In this document: in pieces, positions 46,988 to 54,893 of the stretch
How the letters are laid out: each line of letters begins with the position of its first letter
Position numbering within the stretch: the first letter of the stretch is position 1
DNA from: Methylocystis sp. B8
GTDB taxonomy: Bacteria; Pseudomonadota; Alphaproteobacteria; Rhizobiales; Beijerinckiaceae
DNA length: 64,000 nt
Assembly (NCBI RefSeq): GCF_005771425.1
Contig: NZ_VBTZ01000003.1
Span: forward strand, 1-64,000
Reading direction: 5' to 3'
Notes under the pieces: generated by a model
What the model was told of the DNA's origin: nothing
Seen by the model: the letters and a program-made list of their open reading frames with translations, nothing else
The model's database searches: none
Program-made: the position numbers and the translations under genes

Positions 46988-47194
46988 ATGAAGATATCGG
47001 CTCGAAACGTCATCGACGGCACGGTCAAGGAAATTAAGAAGGGCGTCACCACCGCTCATGTTCTGATCGATATCAGCGGCGCGACCATCACCGCCTCCAT
47101 CACGAATGAATCGGTGGACGAGCTCGGCTTGAAGACGGGTGCAAAAGTGAAGGCCGTCATCAAGGCTTCTGATGTCATGATCGCCGTGAGCTGA
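46988..47194 (+). CDS. Molbindin (Mop), single TOBE domain
   Basis: A 68-residue cytosolic molybdate-binding protein. MKISARNVIDGTVKEIKKGVTT is the classic Mop opening, followed by ISGATITASITNESVDEL and GAKVKAVIKASDVMIAVS. Single-TOBE molbindins form hexamers and buffer molybdate. Two ATGs (46985, 46988) are possible; GGGAG is spaced better for 46988. It follows the porin spacer and precedes modB. Confidence 0.92.
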   Translation: MKISARNVIDGTVKEIKKGVTTAHVLIDISGATITASITNESVDELGLKTGAKVKAVIKASDVMIAVS

Positions 47195-47534
47195 CCTTCT
47201 ACAGGCCGCCTCGGGGCGCCCTTGGCGGCTCGCTTTGATGCGTGGGCGTAAATCGGTCTTTGCTTGTGGACCAAACCGAGTCCTATGTTTTCCTTATTCA
47301 ACTCTTGGCGGCATCGAGAGTGGCGCGCCCCCACGAAAAACCAGGCTAGTCAAAGCCTCTCTGTTCCGCCAATATATAGCGACTTCATTCATTCCCGGGC
47401 GCGTAAGCGTGCGATGCTCTTCGGCCAAGCACAAAAATAACGCCGGATGATGGCCAGGGGGCTGTGCGAGGGCTCCGCGCGACCCGGTCGCATTCCAGAA
47501 ACTGCAGTATCCGAGGTCGCTAAAGGACGCCGCA
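47195..47534. other. Spacer before modB with one Mo-box-like half-site
   Basis: No gene is supported in this 340-bp stretch. TATATAGCG at 47373-47381, the reverse of CGCTATATA, lies about 155 bases before modB and is preceded by CCGCCAA. An ORF on the minus strand lacks similarity. Confidence 0.4.
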
Positions 47535-48254
47535 TTGCCCGACTTTCTTCCCGCAACCCTTTTTGAATTGTCGCCTGCCGAATGGACGGCGATACGGCTC
47601 TCTCTGCGGATCGCAACCGTGGCGACTCTTGCGAGCCTGCCCTTTGGCATTCTCACGGCTTATGCGCTTGCGCGATGCCAGTTTCCTGGCAAGACGCTTG
47701 TCAACGGAATCGTTCACCTGCCATTAGTTCTGCCGCCAGTGGTCACGGGCTTCGTGTTGCTCATGCTGCTCGGACGCAAAGGCGTTTTCGGGCCCTATCT
47801 AGCGGAGATTGGCGTCGTTTTCTCCTTTCGCTGGACTGGCGCGGCGGTCGCCTGTGGCGTTATGGGGTTTCCCTTGATGGTGCGCGCCATGCGCTTGTCG
47901 TTCGAAGCGATTGATCGACGCTTGGAGCTCGCGTCAGAGACCCTGGGCGCGAACCGAATATGGACATTCTTCCTGGTCAACCTTCCGCTTGCTGTGCCAG
48001 GAGTCATCGTCGGCGCCATTCTCGCTTTTGCAAAGGCGCTGGGCGAGTTCGGCGCGACCATCACCTTTGTCTCCAACATTCCCGGCGAGACTCAGACGAT
48101 TTCAGCCGCGATATATAGCTACACGCAGGTTCCGGGCGGCGACGCGGCCGCAATGCGTTTGACGATCGTCGCGGTCTTCATCGCCTTTTCCGCTCTTGTG
48201 GCGTCCGAGATCATTCAGTGGCGAGCTGCAAAACGTCTCGGGAACGTCGAATGA
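47535..48254 (+). CDS. modB: Molybdate ABC transporter permease ModB
   Basis: A 239-residue inner-membrane permease with about five helices. The EAA-loop motif appears as ELASETLGANRIWTFFLVNLPLAVPG near residues 130-155, and EFGATITFVSNIPGETQTISAAIY is typical of ModB. The start is TTG 47535, no better start is seen. The stop overlaps the modC start by four bases. Confidence 0.93.
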   Translation: MPDFLPATLFELSPAEWTAIRLSLRIATVATLASLPFGILTAYALARCQFPGKTLVNGIVHLPLVLPPVVTGFVLLMLLGRKGVFGPYLAEIGVVFSFRWTGAAVACGVMGFPLMVRAMRLSFEAIDRRLELASETLGANRIWTFFLVNLPLAVPGVIVGAILAFAKALGEFGATITFVSNIPGETQTISAAIYSYTQVPGGDAAAMRLTIVAVFIAFSALVASEIIQWRAAKRLGNVE

Positions 48255-49354
48255 TCGAAGTCGACGTCAGGTTGCAGGTTGGAGCGTTTTCTCTGGATGT
48301 CGCTTTTGCAAATGGCGCGGGCGTAACGGCGCTGTTCGGCCAATCCGGATCCGGCAAATCGCTGACGCTCAGCATCATCGCGGGGTTGATAAAGCCTGAT
48401 GCGGGTTACGTCAGGCTGGACGGCGAAACGCTTGTTGACGTCGCAACGGGCGTTTTCGTGCCTGTGTCGCGCCGACGCATCGGCCTCGTATTCCAGGATT
48501 CCAACCTATTTCCGCATCTCAGCGTAAAGCAAAATCTACTGTACGGACGATGGTTTGCGCCACGGGGCGAACGCCGGATCGATTTCGACGCCGTTGTTGA
48601 AACTTTGGGAATTGCAAATCTCGTCTCACGCTCGCCAACGCGTCTCTCGGGCGGCGAGAGACAACGCGTCGCGATCGGCCGCGCTTTGCTGTCCTGCCCG
48701 AGGCTGCTGCTTCTGGATGAGCCGCTCGCGGCGCTGGACATGCAGCGAAAGCTCGAGATCCTGCCATTGATCGAGCGCGTCCGGGACGAGTTCGACGTTC
48801 CCATCATTTACGTGTCCCATGCCGTTGAAGAAGTGCTTCGTCTGGCCTCCCGCGTCGTTATTATCGACGCTGGCCGGGTGACGTCAGTCGGCGAGCCCGC
48901 CGAGGCGTTCAATCGTATCGCTGGCGCGCCGGCGGCGAATCGCTTTGACCGTTCCTCCATTCTGGCGGCCACGGTAGAAGAGACATCTGTTGCGCATGGA
49001 TTGACGAAGCTAAATCACCCTGCCGGCACGATCTGGGTCGCGGGTTCGGCGGGAAATTGCGGGAGCCTCGCGCGCGTTATCGTTAAAGCGACCGACGTCA
49101 TATTGTCGCGTGTTTTGCCTCAAGAGATCAGCACGCGTAGCATTCTTTCGGGTAAGGTCGCTAATATACAATTCGACGGCGCAATCGCGACGATCGAGAT
49201 TGACCTTAAGGACGATGGGCGGCTTCTGGCCACCATTACGCGGGGCGCTCTGGAGGATCTCGCGCTCAAACCCGGTTCTTACGTCTATGCGCTGTTCAAG
49301 ACGGCTGCTCTCGACGAGCGAGCTATCGGCATGGCTAGCGCTCAAGGCGAGTGA
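48251..49354 (+). CDS. modC: Molybdate ABC transporter ATPase ModC
   Basis: A 367-residue ATPase. Walker A is GQSGSGKS near residue 34, the signature is SGGERQRVAIGRAL, and Walker B is PRLLLLDEPLAALD. A TOBE domain covers the C-terminal third (about 290-355), where molybdate can bind and inhibit. ATG 48251 overlaps the modB stop (ATGA), so the pair is coupled. Confidence 0.94.
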   Translation: MIEVDVRLQVGAFSLDVAFANGAGVTALFGQSGSGKSLTLSIIAGLIKPDAGYVRLDGETLVDVATGVFVPVSRRRIGLVFQDSNLFPHLSVKQNLLYGRWFAPRGERRIDFDAVVETLGIANLVSRSPTRLSGGERQRVAIGRALLSCPRLLLLDEPLAALDMQRKLEILPLIERVRDEFDVPIIYVSHAVEEVLRLASRVVIIDAGRVTSVGEPAEAFNRIAGAPAANRFDRSSILAATVEETSVAHGLTKLNHPAGTIWVAGSAGNCGSLARVIVKATDVILSRVLPQEISTRSILSGKVANIQFDGAIATIEIDLKDDGRLLATITRGALEDLALKPGSYVYALFKTAALDERAIGMASAQGE

Positions 49355-49664
49355 ACTGATCTACGCCCGCTAACCCATTTAAGTATGCTGAAGGCGCGAG
49401 CCTGGTTGCCCTTGGTTTCCGACGCCCTTTCCTCATGTCGGTTGCGCTTGGCCTGTCACGGAGCAGGGGCAAGCGAGCGAAATGTAGCGTCATGAGCTGC
49501 AGGTCAATCGGCTCTATAGTCAAGCGAGAACGCGCTCGTTCGTCCAACGACCCCTGTGCGCAGTGGTAAGCGTTTGAAGACTCCGGCGCCGCTGATGCTT
49601 CAGACTCGCAATCACGTTCCATGGCCGCCAGTTGAATCATCTCAAAACGGGTTCTCCAAATACG
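49355..49664. other. Spacer between modC and the YtaF-like gene
   Basis: About 310 bp without a supported gene. I looked for a manganese yybP-ykoY-type riboswitch in front of the YtaF/MntP-like gene and saw no matching pattern. A GAACGCGCTCGTTC inverted sequence at 49528-49541 is the only notable feature. Confidence 0.4.
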
Positions 49665-50447
49665 ATGCAGACCGCCAAGCAGATTGCTTGTCCGCACACG
49701 GGAAAACTAAGCTCAGCGATCGGAGCGACAATTCTTGTTGCTTTTGGCGCTGTCGCCGTGAGCTTGGCGACGGTGTTTTTTGCCTGGCTATTGCAGCAAG
49801 GATTTCGTCCGCAGGCGGGAAAGTTCGAGTGGCAGAATCACCGTCTCTTGTTGGCGATAATTATCGCCTTAGCCAACAACGTCGACAATCTGGGAGCAAG
49901 GATAGCATACAGCGTTCAGGGGACCAGAGTGGATCTGTTCATCAACTTATGGATTTCCGTCATCACATTCTTCATATCGGGCCTTGCAGCATTTACCGGA
50001 GAAGCGCTGATAGCTTCGGTTGGCAGAGGCGTGGCGTCGATGATCGCCATGGCGTTGCTGGTTAGCCTAGGGTCGTGGATGATCATACAGGCGAGTCGAA
50101 AGAGCTGGCACGAAAAAATCCACGAGCCGAAGACCTCGACAAGGCGCCGGACGATTCTGATAAGGCCTCATCACGCCGACATCGACGATTCCAGACACAT
50201 CGATTTCAAGGAGGGCACAATCCTCGGCGTTGCATTATCGCTCAACAACATCGGAGGAGGCATAAGCGCTGGGACGCTGGGAGTAAGTCCGCTGTTGGTC
50301 GGCGTGCTGTCGGCTCTAATAAGCTTTGTAACTCTTTTCGCTGGCAACGCCGCTGCGGCTTATTTTGTTCGTCGGCGCATAGCGGACAAAGCGGCGGTTC
50401 TCGGAGGAATCGCGCTCATTCTCATCGGCATAAGGCAAATTATTTAG
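49665..50447 (+). CDS. YtaF/MntP-like membrane protein
   Basis: A 260-residue membrane protein with six or so helices in two similar halves. The second half contains GVALSLNNIGGGISAG and the first IIALANNVDNLGARIAYSV, matching the DUF204/YtaF repeat of the MntP manganese-efflux superfamily. Helix density and the NN-D/N motifs suggest divalent cation export. The start is ATG 49665 or TTG 49632. The MgtA-type pump follows after 64 bases. Confidence 0.75.
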   Translation: MQTAKQIACPHTGKLSSAIGATILVAFGAVAVSLATVFFAWLLQQGFRPQAGKFEWQNHRLLLAIIIALANNVDNLGARIAYSVQGTRVDLFINLWISVITFFISGLAAFTGEALIASVGRGVASMIAMALLVSLGSWMIIQASRKSWHEKIHEPKTSTRRRTILIRPHHADIDDSRHIDFKEGTILGVALSLNNIGGGISAGTLGVSPLLVGVLSALISFVTLFAGNAAAAYFVRRRIADKAAVLGGIALILIGIRQII

Positions 50448-50511
50448 GTAGCGCTGGGTAGCTCGCTTCGGTTACTGAAATCAGCAGCGAAATCTCGAGA
50501 GTGGTGCGCCA

Positions 50512-53238
50512 ATGATTCTCCCTGAAGCTGTTGTCGCTTCGATCGCAGATGCTTTGGGCGTCCCTCTATTTCTATTTTGCTTATTGGCGGCCTACGTCGG
50601 ACTCGTGGCCGTCCTCTGGTTGAGACGTCGGTTTCGACGACGTGAGAAGGATGGTGCCATGCCAAAGGGCCGGCGCAACGACTCCGCTTGGTGGCTCAAT
50701 TCCTTCGCCGACACGGCGTTCGATGCGGCGGGGCTAACCAGCGTTGAGGCTCGCGCACGTCGCGTCGAGTTTGGTCCCAACCTGTTCGATGTTCGTCAAC
50801 AGCAGCCTTTGTTCCTGCAATTTCTTTCACGCTTTAGGAATCCTCTCGTCGTGCTGCTGCTTGTCGCCAGCGCAATTTCGGCTCTCACGGGAGAGGTAGC
50901 CAATTTTACGATTATTTCCATGATCGTGCTCTTCAGCGTCACGCTAGACTTTATTCAGGAGCATCGCGCCGGAAAAGCCGCGGAACGCTTACGTCAGTCG
51001 GTGTCGGTGCGCGCCAAGCTTATTCGCGATGGCAAACAGATCGAGGCGCCCGTTGCTGACGTCGTCCCGGGAGATCTCGTCATATTGTCCGCGGGCGACA
51101 TGATTCCTGCTGACGGAATGGTTTTGGAAGCGCGCGATCTGTTCGTCAAGCAGGCGTTGTTGACGGGCGAGCCCTATCCTGTCGAGAAACGGCCGGGTTC
51201 GCTGCCGTCCGACGCAACCGATATCCAAGACGCCGCCAACGCTGTGTTCATGGGCACCAGCGTGATCAGCGGCAGCGCCAGGATGCGCGTGGTGAGAACA
51301 GGCGCCGATACAGCGATTGGAGCCGTCGCCGATCGCATCAGACGTCAGCCGCCGCCGTCCGCCTTCGAGATCGGGACGCATCGTTTTGGTCTGCTCATTA
51401 TGCGCCTCACGATCCTTCTCGTGCTATTCGTTCTGTTGGTCAACGCGCTGCTACACAAGCCGTGGCTCGAGTCATTCATGTTTGCCGTCGCGCTCGCGGT
51501 GGGCTTGACCCCCGAGTTGTTGCCCATGGTTGTGTCCGTCACCTTGTCGCGCGGCGCGCTTCACATGGCGAAGCGGCGCGTCATCGTCAAACGATTGTCA
51601 GCCATCCAAAATTTGGGATCGATGGATATTCTGTGCACTGACAAGACCGGCACGTTGACCGAAGCGAAAATAAGGCTTGAGCAACATGTGGACACGACCG
51701 GGAGGCCAAGCGACCGCGTTCTCGAACTCGCTTATCTCAACAGTTTTTTTGAGACGGGCCTAAAAAGCCCGCTGGACGACGCGATCCTCGACCATCGAAA
51801 CGTCGACGTGCATGAATGGAAAAAAATCGACGAAGTGCCTTTCGACTTTGAAAGGCGGCGCGTCTCCGTGCTCCTAGAAAAGGGCGAAGAACGATTGCTG
51901 GTGGTCAAGGGCGCCGCCGAGGAGATCATCGCTCTCTGCAATCTCTATCAAGATACAGAAAATGGCGTTCAGCATGCGCTTGATGCGCCAGCGTTGGCGC
52001 GAATAAATACTCAACGCGTCGCCCTCGAAAAAGACGGCTTTCGTCTGCTGGGCATCGCCTGGCGACGCGTTCCGAGCGATCGTCCACATGCGGTCGTTGG
52101 CGATGAGACGGAGCTTGTGTTCGAGGGATTTGCGGGTTTTCTTGATCCTCCAAAGGAAAGCGCTGGATCAGCGCTTGCAGCGCTCTCCGAAAGCGGCGTT
52201 ACGGTTAAGATCGTCACCGGGGACAGCGAACTCGTCACCCAGCATGTCTGCGCCAGCTTGCATATCGCGGTCGAAGGAGTGCTAACCGGCAAAGAGATTA
52301 GCGAAATGGACGACTCCGCCCTACGCGTCAGGGTGGAGCAAACCAATCTGTTTTGCCGCGTCAATCCTTCGCAAAAGGATCGTATTATTCTGGCGCTTAA
52401 AGCAGGCGATCACGTCGTGGGATATCTGGGCGACGGCATCAATGACGCGCCGTCTTTGCACTCGGCTGACGTGGGTCTATCGGTTGATTCAGCTGTCGAC
52501 GTCGCCAAGGAGGCGGCCGACATGATCCTTCTAGACCAGGATCTGCATGTCCTCCATGAAGGGGTGCTGGAGGGTCGTCGCACATTCGCGAATGTCATGA
52601 AATATATCATGATGGGCACCAGCTCGAATTTCGGCAACATGTTCAGTATGGCGGGCGCCTCGCTCTTGCTCCCGTTTCTACCGATGTTGCCGACGCAGAT
52701 TCTTCTCAACAACATTCTTTATGATGTTTCGGAAGTGCCGATTCCGTTAGATGATGTCGATTCCGAGGACGTGCGCCGGCCGCAAGTTCTCGATATGACC
52801 TTTATCCGCAATTTTATGCTCGTCATTGGGCCCATAAGTTCCGCCTTCGACTTTCTGACGTTTTACGTCATGCTGTTCGTGCTGAACGCCAACGAGACCC
52901 TGTTCCGGACCGGTTGGTTCGTCGAATCGCTGTCCACGCAGGTCTTGGTGATCTTCATCATCCGCACGCGCGGCGATCCCTTTAGAAGCCGCGCGAATCC
53001 GGTCCTTGTCGCAACATCATGCGCAATAGCGATCATCGGCGCGTTGCTGCCGTTCACCCCGCTCGCGTCCTATTTCGGCTTCGTGCCGCCGCCGGTTCGA
53101 TTTTATATGATACTTGCGGCGATGGTGGTCGCCTATCTTGTGATCGTCCAATTCGCCAAGAAGGCTTTTTACCGATGGTTCAAAAGATCGCGCACGCCAA
53201 TGCGCGCCGACTTTGTCTCTGGCGCTCGCACTGGGTAG
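50512..53238 (+). CDS. Magnesium-importing P-type ATPase (MgtA/MgtB type)
   Basis: A 908-residue P3B-type ATPase. LTGEPYPVEK is the actuator region, LTPELLPMVVS is the helix 4 motif of MgtA/MgtB, the phosphorylated Asp377 lies in CTDKTGTLTEA, and GYLGDGINDAPSLHSADVG is the hinge. Ten helices are expected, with the C-terminal ones complete. These pumps import Mg2+ down its gradient at ATP cost. It is preceded by the YtaF-like gene, and together with the MgtE-like protein at 34 kb gives the window several divalent cation transporters. Confidence 0.92.
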   Translation: MILPEAVVASIADALGVPLFLFCLLAAYVGLVAVLWLRRRFRRREKDGAMPKGRRNDSAWWLNSFADTAFDAAGLTSVEARARRVEFGPNLFDVRQQQPLFLQFLSRFRNPLVVLLLVASAISALTGEVANFTIISMIVLFSVTLDFIQEHRAGKAAERLRQSVSVRAKLIRDGKQIEAPVADVVPGDLVILSAGDMIPADGMVLEARDLFVKQALLTGEPYPVEKRPGSLPSDATDIQDAANAVFMGTSVISGSARMRVVRTGADTAIGAVADRIRRQPPPSAFEIGTHRFGLLIMRLTILLVLFVLLVNALLHKPWLESFMFAVALAVGLTPELLPMVVSVTLSRGALHMAKRRVIVKRLSAIQNLGSMDILCTDKTGTLTEAKIRLEQHVDTTGRPSDRVLELAYLNSFFETGLKSPLDDAILDHRNVDVHEWKKIDEVPFDFERRRVSVLLEKGEERLLVVKGAAEEIIALCNLYQDTENGVQHALDAPALARINTQRVALEKDGFRLLGIAWRRVPSDRPHAVVGDETELVFEGFAGFLDPPKESAGSALAALSESGVTVKIVTGDSELVTQHVCASLHIAVEGVLTGKEISEMDDSALRVRVEQTNLFCRVNPSQKDRIILALKAGDHVVGYLGDGINDAPSLHSADVGLSVDSAVDVAKEAADMILLDQDLHVLHEGVLEGRRTFANVMKYIMMGTSSNFGNMFSMAGASLLLPFLPMLPTQILLNNILYDVSEVPIPLDDVDSEDVRRPQVLDMTFIRNFMLVIGPISSAFDFLTFYVMLFVLNANETLFRTGWFVESLSTQVLVIFIIRTRGDPFRSRANPVLVATSCAIAIIGALLPFTPLASYFGFVPPPVRFYMILAAMVVAYLVIVQFAKKAFYRWFKRSRTPMRADFVSGARTG

Positions 53239-53335
53239 AGCGCTCCGGACCCAGGTCAATGCACGAAATCAATTCTCCAGTGCAGTTCTGCCCTTACGCG
53301 TCCTGCGCAACAATCCTTGTCCATAAGTCCGGTCT

Positions 53336-54070
53336 CTAGGAGACCGCAGCGTCGAAGATGGCGCCGGCTTCCGTCAGATCGAAGTCGGGAATTCGAGCGG
53401 ACGCCAAAGGATCCTGCCCTGATAGCCATTGTTCAAGCGCATTCGGCGCTGAGAGCGCACAATTGAGCGCTCTGCTGACTTCATAGAGTCCCCAGGGCAG
53501 CCCGGCGCGCCGAAGCGCCGCCATCAAGGCGTTTTGCACCAGGCTACGGACAAAGAGATGCGCTGCAGAGACGGGTGTTTCGACGGTCTCGCCTCGCGCA
53601 GCGGAAACGCATAGATCCTTGTCGAAGGCGGCGTGACCACGGCAAGCGAGCGGACGAACTTTATAGGCGAGGCATAATCCGGCTTCGATCAGCGGACAGG
53701 CACGTTGGACCGATATTCGCTGTTCTTCCGACAACCCGCCAACCGCTCGATCGGCGTCGGCCACGCGTTTTTCGAGCATTACCCCACGCTCGGCAAAGGC
53801 GGCGGCATTGACCGAAACAAAGCGCGCGAGAAGAAATATTTCTGGCGCCGAAGCGACGACGCGCAGGCGACAGCAGGCTTCGCATTCTCCCTGGCAGGCG
53901 AGAGCAGGTTCGCCCTCCGCCTGTATTGCAACGTTTTTCGTGAATGCGTCGAAAGCTTGCGCGCAAAGCAGCGCGACGAGCTCCGGGCGTGTCCGGCAGG
54001 AGTTTATCGTCTCGCTGAAAGCATGCGAGGTGGCCTTGAAGAAGGCGGAGGGGCTGATGTCTTCGTTCAT
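53336..54070 (-). CDS. Cysteine-cluster protein of the YkgJ family
   Basis: A 244-residue protein with the zinc- or iron-sulphur-binding CxxCxxCC-type cluster: QGECEACCRLRV near residue 60, then RACPLIEAGLCLAYKVRPLACRGH near residue 125. These cysteine-rich proteins are widespread but their role is not well settled. ATG 54070 is chosen over a TTG one codon upstream. It overlaps the stop of the small ORF by one base, so the two are translationally coupled. Confidence 0.8.
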   Translation of the reverse strand: MNEDISPSAFFKATSHAFSETINSCRTRPELVALLCAQAFDAFTKNVAIQAEGEPALACQGECEACCRLRVVASAPEIFLLARFVSVNAAAFAERGVMLEKRVADADRAVGGLSEEQRISVQRACPLIEAGLCLAYKVRPLACRGHAAFDKDLCVSAARGETVETPVSAAHLFVRSLVQNALMAALRRAGLPWGLYEVSRALNCALSAPNALEQWLSGQDPLASARIPDFDLTEAGAIFDAAVS

Positions 54071-54285
54071 CAATCTTCTCCGCCTTTAAGCCAATAGCCG
54101 TTTATCGCCCTTTGAAGATCTGCGGCAGATCCGTGCGCCACGGCGCTCTCCGCCGACGTCTGAGCGCGCCGCCAAGTCGCGAGCGCGCGGGTATCGGCAT
54201 CGATATATTCAGCCAACTCGCCGGCAAAGCCAAGATCGATGAAAGGAAGCCTCGCAGGGCGCGCCGGCGCGCGCAAGACCGTCAT
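54070..54285 (-). CDS. Small hypothetical protein coupled to the Cys-cluster gene
   Basis: A 71-residue reading frame on the minus strand ending TGA at 54070, sharing a base with the ATG of the Cys-cluster gene (TGATG). It begins MTVLRAPARPARLPFIDLGF and has a helical C-terminal half (ADLQRAINGYWLKGGED). I recognise no family. The tight coupling is the best argument that it is real; being short, it could still be a chance frame. Confidence 0.5.
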   Translation of the reverse strand: MTVLRAPARPARLPFIDLGFAGELAEYIDADTRALATWRRAQTSAESAVAHGSAADLQRAINGYWLKGGED

Positions 54286-54711
54286 GAGAGGGTTCAGCCC
54301 CTTGGTATTGATTATTCGCTGCCGCCGTTCGATCTCGGACTTCCGCTACGACCCGCCGCGATCACGTGGGACGCCCTCGGGGCCGCGAGAAGGCGGCGCG
54401 CTTATCAGCGTCGCGATCGATCCTGGCCATCAATTCGCGCGACTCGAGGATGATTTTCTGGCTACCGATCGCCTCGAAGGGCATGACTCCATGATGCTGG
54501 CAGGTGCGGTTTAAGCGCCATACATGGGCCCCCGAAACGCGCTCGGCGCGGAGATCGGCGATTGTCGGCGAGGCAGGGTGTATCCGGGAAGGATAAAGGC
54601 GGGCGGAAGCGGCGCGAGGCGGCAAAAGGACGCGAGCGTTACCCCCGACGCTACCCAAGCAGTTTGCCATCGCTCGCTCCTATTCGGCTGGAAATGCCAT
54701 AGGCCATTTTT
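54286..54711. other. Spacer before integrase with no supported gene
   Basis: Overlapping reading frames on both strands (54239-54514 plus, 54362-54670 minus) have no recognised similarity. The minus frame ends in RLNRTCQHHGVMPFEAIG and a regular helical tail, so it may be a truncated gene, but nothing confirms it. Confidence 0.35.
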
Positions 54712-54745
54712 TGGTGAGCGCGCCGGGACCCCCTGATTAAAAGTC
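54712..54745 (-). other. Probable tRNA-Lys 3'-half remnant, candidate attachment site
   Basis: Read on the minus strand, GACTTTTAATCAGGGGGTCCC is the anticodon arm (anticodon TTT) and variable arm of a tRNA-Lys, followed by CGGCGCGCTCACC resembling the acceptor 3' strand. The T-loop (about 12 bases, GGGTTCGAGTCC in ordinary tRNA-Lys) is missing between, and the 5' half is absent. It lies 149 bases upstream of the integrase ATG. tRNA-Lys genes are common phage and element attachment targets, so this looks like a decayed att site. Confidence 0.45.
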
Positions 54746-54861
54746 TCATTTTTCGGCTTTTCGGGGCTATCCGATTTTGCGCCAAAGCCAGATATCACAC
54801 TGATAAGCATTGACTTTTTCTCCGAGACGCTTTCCGATTGCCATCGCCGATTTTCTTTCTG

Positions 54862-54882
54862 GTGGTCACCATTTGGTCACCA
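54862..54882. repeat. Direct repeat of GGTCACC upstream of the integrase
   Basis: GGTCACC-ATTT-GGTCACC forms an 18-base direct repeat just before the integrase start, followed by the ribosome binding site. Such pairs often act as integrase or excisionase arm-binding sites; here this is only suggestive. Confidence 0.4.
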
Positions 54883-54893
54883 ATGGAGGCCCG

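Noticed and set aside
49355-49664. Possible yybP-ykoY manganese riboswitch before the YtaF/MntP-like gene
   Set aside because: The conserved loop sequences of that riboswitch are not seen on either strand.
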